From Halorientalis regularis (GTDB lineage: Archaea; Halobacteriota; Halobacteria; Halobacteriales; Haloarculaceae): DNA of 64,000 nucleotides. Positions within the stretch are counted from its first letter, which is position 1; each line of letters starts with the position of its first letter. The stretch is from the NCBI RefSeq assembly GCF_023698535.1, contig NZ_JALJCL010000003.1, forward strand, positions 186,001 to 250,000, read 5' to 3'. The notes beneath the pieces are model-generated. The model was not told the DNA's origin. It saw only the letters and a program-made list of their open reading frames with translations, and searched no databases. The position numbers were made by a program, and so were the translations under genes. Positions 25,117 through 34,216 of this stretch are shown here, in pieces.

Positions 25117-26874
25117 TCACATCGACTCGGGCGCAGCGACACCGAGCACACCCAGGGCGTTCCCCACAGTGTGGCGTGCAGCGGCCACCAGCGCGAGCCG
25201 TGCGTCCTGTGTCTCGGCGTCGGCATCGAGCACCGGGCACTCCCGGTAGAAGGCGTTGAACGCCTCGGCGAACTCCCGGGTGTACGTCGCGACGACGTGT
25301 GGATGGTGGTCGTCGGCGGCCGCCTCGATCACCGCCGGGAACCGTGCGATGGTCGCGAGCAACTGGCGTGCCTCCGGCGTGTCCAGCGCGTCGGCGTCCA
25401 GGTCGGTCGGGTCGGGGACCTCGTGGCCCGCCTCGCCGGCTTCCCCGAGGATGCCGCAGGCGCGCGCGTGAACGTACTGGACGTACGGCGCGGACTGGGC
25501 CTCGAAGTCCAGCGCCCGGTCCCACTCGAAGGTGATGGCCTTGGCGGGCTGTTTCGAGACGATGTCGTACCGGACCGCGCCGATGCCGACCTGGTGGGCG
25601 ATCCGTTCCACGTCCTCGTGATCGAGGTCGTCGTTGCGGAGGCGATCCTCCAGACGATCCTCGACTTCCTCGCGGGCGCGGTCGATGGCCTCGTCGAGCA
25701 GGTCGTCCAGGTCGATCCCCGTCCCCTCGCGGGTACTCATCTTCCCCTCCGGGAGGTTGACGTACGAATAGAGGACCTGATCGAGCTGGTCGGTCTCGTG
25801 GCCGAGCAGGTCGAGGGTGGTCCGGACCTGCTGGGCCTGGAGCTTGTGGTCCTCGCCCAGCACGGTCACGGCGCGGTCGTAGTTGTCGAACTTCCACTCG
25901 TGGTGGGCCAGGTCCCGCGTGGCGTAGAGGCTGGTCCCGTCCGAGCGCAGGAAGACAAGGTTCTTCTCGATGTCGGGGAGGTCGAGTTGCCAGGCCTCGT
26001 CCTCGTAGACCGCCTCGTCGAGATCCTGAAGCCGGTCGACCAGGTCGTCGGTCGCGCCGCTGCGCATGAACCGCGTCTCCTTGATGAACTCGTCGAACTC
26101 GGCGGGGAGGCGGGCCAGACACTCCTGCATCCCGCTCAGGACTGTGTCGACGACCTCGCTGACGCGCTCGTAGGTCGCCTCGTCGCCGGCCTCCAGCCCC
26201 TGCATGATCGACTGGATCTCGGCTTCGGCCGCCTCGACCTCGGCCTCGGGGGCCTCGTCGAGGAAGGCGTTGCCCCGGCGGTAGTACCGGACCATGTCGT
26301 ACTCGGCGCGGTCGCGTTCCGGTTCGGGGAGCTCCGACTCGTCGAACGTCTCGTAAGCCCAGGTGAACACGGCCATCTGGCGGCCGGCGTCGTTGACGTA
26401 GTAGTGCCGGTCCACGTCGTACCCGGCGAAATCGAGGACGTTCGCCAGCGCATCGCCGATGATTGGGTTGCGCGCCCGGCCGACGTGGACCGGCCCGGTC
26501 GGGTTGGCGCTGGTGTGTTCGACGGCTACCGAGGTCCCCTTCGGGTCGAGCCGGCCGTACTCGTCGTCCTGGGCGGCTTCGAGCGTCGCCGCGAAGTAGG
26601 CGTCGCTGGGCAGGAAGTTGCAGTAGGGGCCCTGGGTGGTCACGTCGCCGACGTACTCGTAGTCAGCGGGGTCGATCTCCGCGGCGATGTCGGTGGCCAC
26701 CTCGGGCGGGGCGGCACCGACCTCGCCGGCCAGTCGGAAGGCGACGCTGGATGCGAGGATCGCGTCCACGTCGTCCGGTGGCTCCTCGATCCCGAGGTCG
26801 TCGGTGGGGAGGTCGAGGGCGTCGAGTGCGCCCTCGATGGCGGCTTCGACCTCCCGGCGCGCGGCAAGGAACAT
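25117..26874 (-). CDS. argS: Arginyl-tRNA synthetase
   Basis: A 585-residue class I synthetase that charges tRNA-Arg. The HIGH-like motif is in [18 protein letters not shown] (about residues 120-137); the KMSKS-like loop is GKMSTREG. An N-terminal Add-1-like domain (residues 1-110) recognises the tRNA D-loop, and the C-terminal helical anticodon domain (about 460-585) ends in [18 protein letters not shown]-like helices. ATG 26874 (MFLAARREV) is favoured over a GTG two codons earlier. Core essential gene; length normal. Confidence 0.97.
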   Translation of the reverse strand: MFLAARREVEAAIEGALDALDLPTDDLGIEEPPDDVDAILASSVAFRLAGEVGAAPPEVATDIAAEIDPADYEYVGDVTTQGPYCNFLPSDAYFAATLEAAQDDEYGRLDPKGTSVAVEHTSANPTGPVHVGRARNPIIGDALANVLDFAGYDVDRHYYVNDAGRQMAVFTWAYETFDESELPEPERDRAEYDMVRYYRRGNAFLDEAPEAEVEAAEAEIQSIMQGLEAGDEATYERVSEVVDTVLSGMQECLARLPAEFDEFIKETRFMRSGATDDLVDRLQDLDEAVYEDEAWQLDLPDIEKNLVFLRSDGTSLYATRDLAHHEWKFDNYDRAVTVLGEDHKLQAQQVRTTLDLLGHETDQLDQVLYSYVNLPEGKMSTREGTGIDLDDLLDEAIDRAREEVEDRLEDRLRNDDLDHEDVERIAHQVGIGAVRYDIVSKQPAKAITFEWDRALDFEAQSAPYVQYVHARACGILGEAGEAGHEVPDPTDLDADALDTPEARQLLATIARFPAVIEAAADDHHPHVVATYTREFAEAFNAFYRECPVLDADAETQDARLALVAAARHTVGNALGVLGVAAPESM

Positions 26875-26979
26875 ACCCACCCGTTTTCGAGCGCCGGGTA
26901 TAGGCGTAACGAGTCGGAGTCGACCGTGGTGGAGCGCCGCGGACGGAACCGAACGGCCCCGGGTCGCGGGGTCGCCGCG

Positions 26980-27888
26980 TCAGCCGGTCGACTGGATGTC
27001 GGCGGCGATTCGCTCGCCCACACCGACGTCGGGGACCTGGTAGTTGCAGTGGCTGTCGATCTCGTCGGTCACGTCCACGTCGACCCAGTTCTCCGGCGGG
27101 GAGCCCGTCGAGAACCACCCGCCACAGTCGATACCGCTACAGCCGATCCCGTCACGGAAGGTCTGGAGGTCGTAGAACACGCAAATGGTGTTGTCCTCCT
27201 CGGAGTGGTAGTTGTAGACGTTCTCGGCGGTCGCCTCGACGGCGTCGGCGTCGAAGGCCGCGTCGTCGTCGGCGCAGATCTGATCGTTGTCGACCGACGC
27301 GCCGAACAGCGACACCGACGCCACGGGCACGTCGCCGTCGAGGTCGTCGAGCGTCGCTAGCGGCGGCCGGCCGCCCAGCGACAGCCCCGCCAGCCTGATC
27401 GTCGTGTCGGGGTTGCGCTCGTGATACTCTCGAAGAAACTCGGCGAAGCGCCGGCCATCGCGGTCGGCGTTGTCCTCGCCGGTCGAGAACAGCGTCGTCT
27501 CCGCTTCCCACTGCACGGTGACCACCGGCCGGTCGTAGCCGTTCGACCGAAGCGTCTGCTGGAGTGTATACCCCTGATCGTCCCCGATCTGGCCCTCGCT
27601 GGTCCAGCCGATGAAGTAGAACACGACCTCGTCGGGACGCTCCGGCAGGTTCCGGGTCGTCGGCTCGGACTGCCGCACGTCCACCCGCGGGAAGGCCGCG
27701 GGCGCGCTCTCCCAGACGGTCGCGCAGTTCGAGAGTTCGAGCGGCGTCGGGTCGGCAGCGGCCGGCTGGGTGGCACCGACCCCCAGCGCGCCCGCGCCAG
27801 CCAGCGTCCCGGTCGCACGAAGTATCGACCGCCGACGCAGGTCTGTTAGTTCGTCGTCACTACTGCCCGTCGTTCGTTCATCCCCCAT
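26980..27888 (-). CDS. Tat-exported alpha/beta hydrolase
   Basis: A 302-residue secreted enzyme. The twin-arginine signal is LRRRSILRATGTLAGAGALG with a likely AAA/AD cleavage near residue 46. The alpha/beta hydrolase nucleophile elbow GLSLGG lies near residue 168 with Ser as nucleophile; a late His in EIDSHCNYQ may complete the triad. Seven Cys residues occur, several in the C-terminal third (CADDD, CVFYD, CSGIDCGG, HCNYQ), suggesting disulfides outside the cell. Esterase or lipase activity is likely but the substrate is unknown. The minus-strand promoter region (27889-27950) is strongly AT-rich. Confidence 0.7.
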   Translation of the reverse strand: MGDERTTGSSDDELTDLRRRSILRATGTLAGAGALGVGATQPAAADPTPLELSNCATVWESAPAAFPRVDVRQSEPTTRNLPERPDEVVFYFIGWTSEGQIGDDQGYTLQQTLRSNGYDRPVVTVQWEAETTLFSTGEDNADRDGRRFAEFLREYHERNPDTTIRLAGLSLGGRPPLATLDDLDGDVPVASVSLFGASVDNDQICADDDAAFDADAVEATAENVYNYHSEEDNTICVFYDLQTFRDGIGCSGIDCGGWFSTGSPPENWVDVDVTDEIDSHCNYQVPDVGVGERIAADIQSTG

Positions 27889-28017
27889 AGCGATTTTATT
27901 TACGGAATTAGCAGGCTTGTATTCATATCTTCATACGTTAAGTTATTTATTAGGGGCGAGTCCTCTCGGTTCGGAACGACTCACGCCACGAGTGAAACGA
28001 GCGGGGCTCAAAACCGT
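27889..28017. other. AT-rich promoter region of the Tat hydrolase
   Basis: About 60 of these 129 bases (27890-27955) are unusually AT-rich for the genome, including ATAAATAAC and TATGAAGATATG on the minus strand. They supply the Tat hydrolase promoter; no gene is visible. The end near 28017 is ordinary 3' flank of the next gene. Confidence 0.5.
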
Positions 28018-28569
28018 TCACCAGAGGTTCTCGGCGTCGCCCGGGACCGCCGGGGTCTGTGGTCGACGGCTGTCCGTCGCGGCTTCGAGGCGGGCGAGGC
28101 CGTCCTCCACGCTGTGGTGATCGCCATCGAGCCAGCAGGGATAGACGCCCGTGAGACGGCCGCTCCGTCTGATCGTGAGACAGACCACCGGGAACACGAT
28201 ATCGCGTTCGTCGCCGTCCCGGGAACCGTCGGTCGGACCGGCCGCCTCGATGGAGTCGAGCGTCTCGTGTTCCTGGAAGAACGGGTGGAGGCGGCCGCCC
28301 GCCTCGTCGACGGCGGCCTGTAACTCCTCGTAGATGGCGACCGCTTCGACCGCCGTGGTCCCCTCGGCGGCGGGCACCCGGACGCGGTCGCTCCAGTGAC
28401 CGGTCCGGAGAGTCGTCTCGTCGGCCCCGTCGACGGCCGTCTCCAGTCGTTCGGTGAGACGTTGCTGTCGGCGTCGTGCGACCGACGACGGGTCCGAGCG
28501 GCGTCGTAGCGTCACCGTCATCGGCCCGTCCGGAATCCGTGAGGCGACTTCGGATTTGCGTGCAGTCAT
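28018..28569 (-). CDS. Haloarchaeal HTH-like paralogue 1 (PCWLDGDHHSVEDGL family)
   Basis: A 183-residue soluble protein with a clear paralogue immediately upstream. An N-terminal Arg-rich segment (TLRRRSDPSSVARRRQQRL) leads to a helix-strand region (WSDRVRVPAAEG), a helical middle (YEELQAAVDEAGGRLHPFFQ) and a conserved C-terminal block FPVVCLTIRRSGRLTGVYPC followed by WLDGDHHSVEDGL. The family is annotated in haloarchaea as HTH-domain proteins of unknown role; DNA binding is not shown by any motif I can see. The two invariant Cys could bind metal or sense redox state (inference). A 47-base gap separates it from the paralogue, so they are likely one operon. Confidence 0.6.
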   Translation of the reverse strand: MTARKSEVASRIPDGPMTVTLRRRSDPSSVARRRQQRLTERLETAVDGADETTLRTGHWSDRVRVPAAEGTTAVEAVAIYEELQAAVDEAGGRLHPFFQEHETLDSIEAAGPTDGSRDGDERDIVFPVVCLTIRRSGRLTGVYPCWLDGDHHSVEDGLARLEAATDSRRPQTPAVPGDAENLW

Positions 28570-28616
28570 GGTCTCCGGCCCTCCGTCACGGTAGCTCCGA
28601 CGATCCAGTCACCCAC

Positions 28617-29159
28617 TCAGAGATTCTCCGGGTCACCCGGCTCCGTCGCGAGCGCTTCGAGCCCGTCCTCTACGCTGTGGTGGTCACCGTCTTTCCAGCA
28701 GGGGTAGAGCCCTGTGAGGTCGCCGTCCCGGCGGACGGTCAGACAGACCACCGGGAACACGATGACCCGATCCGTGGGCGGCCCCGCCGAGAGCAGGCCG
28801 CCGACGGCCTCCCGGGTCTCGAAGAACGGTTCCAGACGCGCGTTCGCGCGCTCGGCGGCGGTCTCGAACTCCGCGTACAGCTCGACCGGTCCCTGTCCGC
28901 TCTCGTCACCCTCGGAGGGGACGGTCACCTTCGAACTCCAGCGCTCGACCCGAAGCTCGGGGACGACGCCGTCCGAGGCGAGCGACCGCAACCGGTCCAG
29001 TACGGTCCGTTGCCGCCGCGTGGCGGCCGCCGGTGCCGAGGCCCGCAGGTGCAGCGTCACCGTATAGTCGGCCTCGACCGCCGTCTCCGGTTCTGACTCG
29101 GTGGTGCGGTCGGTCTCTGCCTGCTCGCCGCCGCGTTCGTTCACGACGTTAGTAGCCAT
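28617..29159 (-). CDS. Haloarchaeal HTH-like paralogue 2 (PCWKDGDHHSVEDGL family)
   Basis: A 180-residue protein sharing with the gene at 28018-28569 the same order of blocks: VTLHLRA strand, Arg-rich helix (AATRRQRTVLDRLRSL), WSSKVTVPSEG, a helical stretch ending RLEPFFETRE, and VFPVVCLTVRRDGDLTGLYP followed by CWKDGDHHSVEDGL. The N-terminal 40 residues are acidic and absent from its partner. ATG 29159 begins the acidic leader; the upstream region to 29256 is AT-rich and carries the promoter. Clearly a tandem duplication that has since diverged. Function not known. Confidence 0.6.
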   Translation of the reverse strand: MATNVVNERGGEQAETDRTTESEPETAVEADYTVTLHLRASAPAAATRRQRTVLDRLRSLASDGVVPELRVERWSSKVTVPSEGDESGQGPVELYAEFETAAERANARLEPFFETREAVGGLLSAGPPTDRVIVFPVVCLTVRRDGDLTGLYPCWKDGDHHSVEDGLEALATEPGDPENL

Positions 29160-29346
29160 ACACAGTCTTTGGGAAATAACACTAATAGTCTTTACCCACA
29201 ACAGTCGTAGATTTCCGTAGACTTTTCTGCCGTGTTTGTATTACTAGTCAGAGTTTTTGGAGACGGATGCGGATCGTGGATTGGGGGCGTCGAACCGACG
29301 TGACACCCGGATGCTTTTGCCCGCGCACCCGAAACGTGGGGGCAAC
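29160..29346. other. Divergent promoter region of paralogue 2 and taw1
   Basis: These 187 bases are AT-rich near 29165-29255 (AATAACACTAATAGTC and TTTGTATTACTAG), giving minus-strand promoter elements for paralogue 2 and probably plus-strand ones for taw1. No gene is visible. Confidence 0.5.
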
Positions 29347-30312
29347 ATGAGCGACTCAGAGTCCGGGAGCGGGGGCCCAAAGCAGGTGTCGAATCCAGAT
29401 TACCACAGCGAGAACCACACCGCGGCTCAGACCTGCGGGTGGACCAAGAACGCGCTCCGTGGGGAGGGGAAATGTTACAAAAACATATTTTACGGGATAG
29501 AATCCCACAGATGTATCCAGATGACTCCGGTCGTGAAGTGCAACGAGCGGTGTGTCTTCTGCTGGCGGGACCACCAGGGTCACGCCTACGAGATGGACGA
29601 GGTCGAGTGGGACGACCCCGAGGCCGTCGTCGACGCCAGCATCGAACTCCAGACGAAACTCCTCAGCGGCTTCGGCGGGAACGATGAGGTGCCCCGCGAG
29701 ATGTTCGAGGAGGCGATGGAGCCCCGCCACGTGGCGATTTCCCTCGACGGCGAACCGACGCTCTACCCCTATCTGCCGGAACTCATCGAGGCCTTCCACG
29801 ATCGGGACATCACGACCTTCCTCGTCTCGAACGGCACTCGCCCGGAAGTGCTGGCCGAGTGTGACCCGACCCAGTTGTACGTCAGCGTCGACGCCGCCGA
29901 CCGGGCGACCTTCGATGAAACTGTGAAGGCCGTCGAGGACGACGCCTGGAAGCGGTTGATCGACACGCTGGACGTGCTGGCCGGGAAAGATGAGACCCGG
30001 ACGGTCCTGCGGACGACGTGCATCCAGGGGCTGAACATGCACCATCCCGAGTGGTACGCCTCGATGTTCCAGCGGGCCGACCCGGACTTCGTGGAGTTGA
30101 AAGCGTACATGCACGTCGGCCACTCCCGTGGCCGGCTGGACCGGGACTCGATGCCCGACCACGAGCGCGTCGTCGAGTTCGCCGAAGACGTGATGGAACA
30201 CATGCCCCACGACGTGCTCAAGCAGGTGCCGGCCTCCCGGGTCGCCCTGCTCGCCGAGGACCGGAACACCCTCGTCCCGAAACTGCAGAAGGACAGCGAC
30301 TTCTGGGAGTAG
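29347..30312 (+). CDS. taw1: tRNA 4-demethylwyosine synthase
   Basis: A 321-residue radical SAM enzyme that makes 4-demethylwyosine at m1G37 of tRNA-Phe using pyruvate. The radical SAM cluster ligands are C65, C69 and C72 (KCNERCVFCWRD). Three further Cys, C30, C43 and C56, match the second 4Fe-4S cluster known in archaeal Taw1/TYW1. SLDGEPTLYPYLPEL is the SAM-binding GEPT-type motif, and LVSNGTRPEVL follows. ATG 29347 is the first start with halophilic sequence after it. A strong hairpin follows the stop codon. Confidence 0.95.
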   Translation: MSDSESGSGGPKQVSNPDYHSENHTAAQTCGWTKNALRGEGKCYKNIFYGIESHRCIQMTPVVKCNERCVFCWRDHQGHAYEMDEVEWDDPEAVVDASIELQTKLLSGFGGNDEVPREMFEEAMEPRHVAISLDGEPTLYPYLPELIEAFHDRDITTFLVSNGTRPEVLAECDPTQLYVSVDAADRATFDETVKAVEDDAWKRLIDTLDVLAGKDETRTVLRTTCIQGLNMHHPEWYASMFQRADPDFVELKAYMHVGHSRGRLDRDSMPDHERVVEFAEDVMEHMPHDVLKQVPASRVALLAEDRNTLVPKLQKDSDFWE

Positions 30313-30313
30313 G

Positions 30314-30338
30314 GGGACGCGAGTGCAACGAGCGTCCC
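30314..30338 (+). terminator. Hairpin after taw1
   Basis: GGGACGC and GCGTCCC form a perfect seven-pair stem around an 11-base loop starting one base after the taw1 stop. There is no T-run, so it may protect or process the 3' end rather than terminate. Confidence 0.4.
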
Positions 30339-30432
30339 GGACTGGCGAGCGGGGAGGCACGACCCGCGAGCCGCGGGAATCGACGATCTCCCCGAGAGGA
30401 GCGCTTTTGCATCGACACCCCGAGGTCAGGGC

Positions 30433-31032
30433 ATGGAAATCGCCATCCTGCTATTCGAGGGCTTCGACGGACTGGACGCCATCGGCCCGTTCGAGGTGTT
30501 CGAGAACGCCGCGAACGCCGGGGCCGACTGCAGGACGACGCTTCCTTCCCTCGAAGGCAGAAGTCCGATAACGGCGAGTCACGGGCTCGAGGTCGGGGTG
30601 GACGGGCCACTGGCCGAGACGGGCCCGGACCTGCTCGTGGTTCCCGGCGGTGGCTGGACCGACCGGGAGGGTCCGGGTGCGTACCGGGAGGCCGAACGGG
30701 GGTCGATTCCCGAGGCCATCGCCGCCCACCGCGAACGCGGGGGCTCGGTCGCCGGAGTCTGTACCGGTGGGATGTTGCTCGCCCGGGCGGGCGTCCTCGA
30801 CGGTCGGCCGGCGGTCACGCACGCGAGCGCGCTGGCGGACCTCCGAGCGACCGAGGCCGCGGTGGTCGACGCCCGGGTAGGCGACGACGGCGACGTGCTG
30901 ACCGCGGGTGGCGTCACCTCGGGACTGGATCTGGCCGTCCACCTCGTCGAGCGCGAGTTCGGAGCCGAGGTCGCGGCGGCCGTCCGGACCGAGATGGAGT
31001 ACGGGCCACGGGCTGCGGTCCACACGGCCTGA
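30433..31032 (+). CDS. DJ-1/PfpI family protein
   Basis: A 199-residue class I glutamine amidotransferase-like protein of the DJ-1/PfpI superfamily. It starts with MEIAILLFEGFDGLDAIGPF, typical of the family, and has the nucleophile elbow AGVCTGG (Cys near residue 111) followed by HASALADL and VTSGLDLAVHLV. The conserved early Glu (FEVFEN near residue 21) is present. Members act as deglycases, chaperones, proteases or isonitrile hydratases; this subgroup (with the late SGLD stretch) resembles isonitrile hydratase/ThiJ-type proteins. Precise role unknown. Confidence 0.8.
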   Translation: MEIAILLFEGFDGLDAIGPFEVFENAANAGADCRTTLPSLEGRSPITASHGLEVGVDGPLAETGPDLLVVPGGGWTDREGPGAYREAERGSIPEAIAAHRERGGSVAGVCTGGMLLARAGVLDGRPAVTHASALADLRATEAAVVDARVGDDGDVLTAGGVTSGLDLAVHLVEREFGAEVAAAVRTEMEYGPRAAVHTA

Positions 31033-31120
31033 CCCGAACGCCTTCGGAACGACGGCTTTAGGTTGGTGGTCCCAAACACCGAGTCAGGAAACACTGTTTC
31101 CGTTTCTCTGCGTTCCAAAG

Positions 31121-31148
31121 TCGTTACGCATCCCACATTCGTTACGCT
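31121..31148 (+). promoter_or_regulatory. Direct repeat, candidate RbkR operator
   Basis: TCGTTACGC occurs at 31121-31129 and again at 31139-31147, 18 bases apart start to start, about 30-55 bases before the rbkR ATG. RbkR is known to control riboflavin genes, so an autoregulatory operator is expected here. The link between this repeat and RbkR is inference. Confidence 0.4.
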
Positions 31149-31176
31149 TATCCCCGAGACTGCCCAACGATGAGAC

Positions 31177-31878
31177 ATGGCACAGGCGAGCGAGGGGACG
31201 GTCGGATACGACGAGCTGGCGACGCTGAAGCTGCTGGCGCTCGAGGGCGCACTGGAGGGCCAGGAGAAGGTGTCGTGTTCGGCGCTGGCCGACGACCTCG
31301 ACGCGTCGAACCAGACGGCCTCCCGCCGACTCCAGCGCCTCGACGACGCCGGGTACGTCGAGCGGGAGATTGTCAGCGATGGGCAGTGGATCGAGATCAC
31401 CGGCGAGGGCGAGTCGGCCCTCCGTCGCGAGTACGCCGACTACCGACGGATCTTCGAGCGCGACGCGGCCATCGAACTCCAGGGCTTCGTCACCAGCGGA
31501 ATGGGCGAGGGTCGCCACTACATCTCGCTGCCGGGCTACATGGAGCAGTTCATCGAGAAGCTGGGCTACGAACCCTTCGCGGGGACGCTGAACGTCGACC
31601 TCACCGACGAGAGCGTCCGCGCCCGCGCCGGGATGGCGTCGCTGGAACCGGTCACCATCGAGGGCTGGGAGGACGACGAACGCACCTACGGCCCCGCGTT
31701 CTGTTACCCCGCGAGCGTCGAGGTGGGCGACTCGATCTACGAACCGGCCCACGTCATCGCACCCGAGCGGACACACCACGACGAGGACCAGCTGGAAGTG
31801 ATCGCCCCGGAGAAACTCCGCGAAGCGATCGGACTCGAAGACGACGACAAGGTCACGATCAATGTCACGGAGCGATAA
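31177..31878 (+). CDS. rbkR: Transcriptional regulator / CTP-dependent riboflavin kinase
   Basis: A 233-residue bifunctional protein. Residues 10-85 are a winged helix ([20 protein letters not shown] is the recognition region); residues 95-230 are the archaeal riboflavin kinase, which makes FMN using CTP. Kinase markers are [19 protein letters not shown] and [10 protein letters not shown], as in the Methanocaldococcus enzyme. The fusion is the known archaeal RbkR, which represses riboflavin genes in response to FMN. It overlaps or abuts ribB, confirming the pathway assignment. Confidence 0.93.
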   Translation: MAQASEGTVGYDELATLKLLALEGALEGQEKVSCSALADDLDASNQTASRRLQRLDDAGYVEREIVSDGQWIEITGEGESALRREYADYRRIFERDAAIELQGFVTSGMGEGRHYISLPGYMEQFIEKLGYEPFAGTLNVDLTDESVRARAGMASLEPVTIEGWEDDERTYGPAFCYPASVEVGDSIYEPAHVIAPERTHHDEDQLEVIAPEKLREAIGLEDDDKVTINVTER

Positions 31879-32539
31879 GATGCACACCGAATCCCGGACC
31901 GGCGTCGAGGCGGCCCTGGCGGCCTTCCGTGAGGGCGACCCCATCCTGATCCACGACGCCGCCGACCGCGAAGGCGAGACCGATCTGGTGTATCCCGCGG
32001 CCGCCGTCACGCCCGAGGCCGTCGCCCGCATGCGCAACGACGCGGGCGGGCTGGTCTGCACGGCGTTGAGCGACGAGGTCGCCGAGGCCTTCGATCTCCC
32101 CTTCCTGCAAGAGGTCATCGACCACCCCGTCGCGGCCGACCACGACCTCGACTACGACGAGCGCTCGTCGTTCTCGCTGACGGTGAATCACCGGGACACG
32201 TTCACCGGAATCACCGACGAAGACCGGGCGCTGACCATCACGGAACTCGCCCGGGCCGCCAGCGACCCCGAGACGGCCCAGTTCGCCGAGGAGTTCCGCG
32301 CCCCGGGCCACGTCCACCTGTTGCGCGCCGCGCCGGACCTGCTGGCGGATCGTCTCGGCCACACCGAGCTGGGCGTCGCACTGGCGGCGGCCACCGACCA
32401 GTCGCCCGCCGTCGTCGTCTGTGAGATGCTCGACGACGAGAGCGGCGAAGCGCTCCCGCCCGCGGCCGCCCGCGCCTACGGCGAGCGCAACGACATCCCC
32501 TACGTCGAAGGCAGCGAGATCGTCGACCGCCTTCGCTGA
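31862..32539 (+). CDS. ribB: 3,4-dihydroxy-2-butanone-4-phosphate synthase
   Basis: A 225-residue RibB that converts ribulose 5-phosphate to dihydroxybutanone phosphate for riboflavin. The active-site motif [16 protein letters not shown], the conserved RNDAGGLVC loop, and [20 protein letters not shown] and [14 protein letters not shown] are all present. The start at 31862 overlaps rbkR by 17 bases; an ATG at 31880, one base past the rbkR stop, is a reasonable alternative and would shorten it by six residues. It follows rbkR in one transcript, so RbkR should control it. Confidence 0.93.
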   Translation: MSRSDKMHTESRTGVEAALAAFREGDPILIHDAADREGETDLVYPAAAVTPEAVARMRNDAGGLVCTALSDEVAEAFDLPFLQEVIDHPVAADHDLDYDERSSFSLTVNHRDTFTGITDEDRALTITELARAASDPETAQFAEEFRAPGHVHLLRAAPDLLADRLGHTELGVALAAATDQSPAVVVCEMLDDESGEALPPAAARAYGERNDIPYVEGSEIVDRLR

Positions 32540-33023
32540 CCGCTGTTTTCCGGTACGTTCCCCGCGCGTCCCGGTTTTCGATGTCCCCGGTGTGGTTCAT
32601 CCCGATAAACCAGTAATCGCGATATAGAACTTGCCGTCGTGGAAGTTGAGACTACAGCGGGTATAGCAGGTCTGTAATGCGTGGTATCGGCCAAATCGAA
32701 AAGGAGAGTTCGACGGCCTCGTGATCGTCGTGCTGGAACCGTGTTTCCGCGACGAGGCGAACATCCGGTTCTGCTCCGGGCAGCGACGTGCGATCGAACA
32801 ACGGGCTCGACTCGTCGGTGGGCCAGTCGGCGGGGGACAGCTGGGCGATCTGCCGGAAGACAGTACGACGAGATTTACGTGTCGGGGCCACGGCGGGATG
32901 GTGGCGGTGACACGCTCAAGTAGTCGTCTGACTGCTCAGTGCAGAGACTATAGTCAGCACAGCGGCTTCAGTTGTACCAGACCAGTTCTCTTGAATCAAC
33001 TGCTCACCGTGGGTCCGGAGTGG
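32540..33023. other. Noncoding start of the accessory stretch
   Basis: These 484 bases show no convincing gene. Frames of 79-105 codons on both strands across 32652-33038 lack halophilic composition or recognisable motifs and overlap each other; I treat them as chance or decayed. The region contains the element at 32639-32692 that recurs at 52376-52428. The section 32925-33020 is clearly less GC-rich than the core genes. Confidence 0.5.
32639..32692 (+). repeat. Island-edge element, copy 1
   Basis: A 54-base sequence beginning GTGGAAGTTGAGACTAC and ending ATGCGTGGTATCGGCC. By hand alignment 44 of 54 positions match 52376-52428, with one single-base gap; the last 16 bases are identical. It lies 100 bases after ribB, where the sequence shifts from GC-rich core to AT-richer accessory DNA. 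See findings. Confidence 0.75.
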
Positions 33024-33311
33024 CTACTCGATCTCTAACTGACTACTTCCGCCACTCTCATCACCGCCGTTCTCGTCCCATTCGAGTTCGAACTCGATAC
33101 TTCGTTCAGTCATGTTGCCAGCTGGCCCTTCGCGTTCAGCTTTGACTTCGAAGGTCGGTCGGGCAGGCGGAGTCAGCGTTACAGACTCGGTGCCTGCTTC
33201 CAGGGTGATAGCGTTGCTGTTGTCGAGATTGTCCGCGACTTTCCGGAGGTACGATGCAATCTCTTCTCGACTCTGGTCGCTCTCTGATTTGAACAGGACT
33301 TCCTCAGGCAT
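33024..33311 (-). CDS. Amphi-Trp domain protein
   Basis: A 95-residue protein fitting the amphi-Trp domain family: MPEEVLFKSESDQSREEIAS with the helix YLRKVADNLDNSNAI, the strand pair ITLEAGTESVTLTPP, VKAEREG and the closing IEFELEWDENGG. Such domains occur in archaea and bacteria, often beside phage-like or nucleotide-related genes, and their function is unknown. ATG 33311 is chosen because the family starts MPEE/MAE; a longer frame adds Arg/Cys-rich residues. It lies at the edge of an AT-richer region; orientation opposes the next gene. Confidence 0.75.
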   Translation of the reverse strand: MPEEVLFKSESDQSREEIASYLRKVADNLDNSNAITLEAGTESVTLTPPARPTFEVKAEREGPAGNMTERSIEFELEWDENGGDESGGSSQLEIE

Positions 33312-33484
33312 ACAGAAGATGGTACACAGCCTGCACGAATAAATGCGCCCACCGTATGGAGTAGAGAGGACCGGCCAGTGTGTTCGCATCTGTTGGGCCA
33401 TCCTCCTTTCATGCTGCCTGTTACTGTAATCGCGACACACCCGAATGCTATTCAGATTCGCGTCTGAACACCACTGTAACCCGT

Positions 33485-34216
33485 ATGGAAGACGATCTCA
33501 ACATCGGCATCCTGTGTCAAAAGAGCAAGCCGGTATTCAGGGACGTGGCCGAGCGTCTTCGGAATAGTGGCTTTCAGGTTCGATTCTTTCATCCCGAATC
33601 ACCTCTTTCACCGGAACAGGTCAATGACTTCTCATTGGTTGTTAACAAGAAGACACTCCCGAGTGCATTCCCCGCTCTCAGGCATGCTCGACGGACAGGG
33701 ACAATGCTGTGGAACAACTTTCAGGCGGTGGTTTTGTTCAGTTCACGGCTCGTCGGCCTGCGAGCGCTGTCGGAGGTGGGATTTCTCACACCCAAAGTCA
33801 CCTTCGAGAAACCCGGTGGCGAGTACGTCGCTAAGGGCTACTACATCTGGAACGACGAACCCGAACTCAACGGTGAGGGAGATTTCTACCAGGAACTGAT
33901 TCCGACGGAACCGGTCGATTACAAGTATTATGCCGTCAACGACGGGTCACAAATACACGTTACAGGGCGTCGCGTCACCTCGAAGCTCTATGGGGAGAAG
34001 CAGTTCATCGGCCAGATAGAGATCAAGCCAGCACTTGCAGCGTCGCTCCGAGAGCTCGTTGAACGATTTGACCTTCGGGGTGTCGGGGTTGATCTGGTCA
34101 AAGATGGCGACGACCAGTATTGGGCTGTCGACGTCAACCTCGCAGCGGGATACCGAGACACTGGACTAGAGCCGGCTCTCACCGACTCGATTATTGAGCG
34201 TCTGCCAAGCGAGTAA
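33485..34216 (+). CDS. ATP-grasp-like protein (RimK-type)
   Basis: A 243-residue protein resembling RimK/glutathione-synthase-type ATP-grasp enzymes. It starts with a preATP-grasp-like fold (DDLNIGILCQKSKPVFRDVA), then WNNFQAVVLFSSRLVGLRAL, a strand-helix KGYYIWNDEPEL, and the C-terminal metal-binding block GVGVDLVKDGDDQYWAVDVN. The final motif is D-V-N where E-x-N is usual. The central glycine loop is reduced, so activity is uncertain. Codon use is AT-richer than neighbouring core genes. Likely acquired; possible roles include ligating amino acids to a peptide, cofactor or lipid. Confidence 0.65.
   Translation: MEDDLNIGILCQKSKPVFRDVAERLRNSGFQVRFFHPESPLSPEQVNDFSLVVNKKTLPSAFPALRHARRTGTMLWNNFQAVVLFSSRLVGLRALSEVGFLTPKVTFEKPGGEYVAKGYYIWNDEPELNGEGDFYQELIPTEPVDYKYYAVNDGSQIHVTGRRVTSKLYGEKQFIGQIEIKPALAASLRELVERFDLRGVGVDLVKDGDDQYWAVDVNLAAGYRDTGLEPALTDSIIERLPSE

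Noticed and set aside
25171-27360. A 729-codon open frame on the plus strand over argS
   Set aside because: It is the antisense of argS; its Val/Gly/Asp-rich composition is the reverse complement of halophile codon use, and argS on the other strand has all class I synthetase motifs.
32652-33038. Overlapping frames of 79 to 105 codons on both strands in the gap after ribB
   Set aside because: They overlap one another, are Arg/Ser/Cys-rich or patternless, and do not match any family I recognise.
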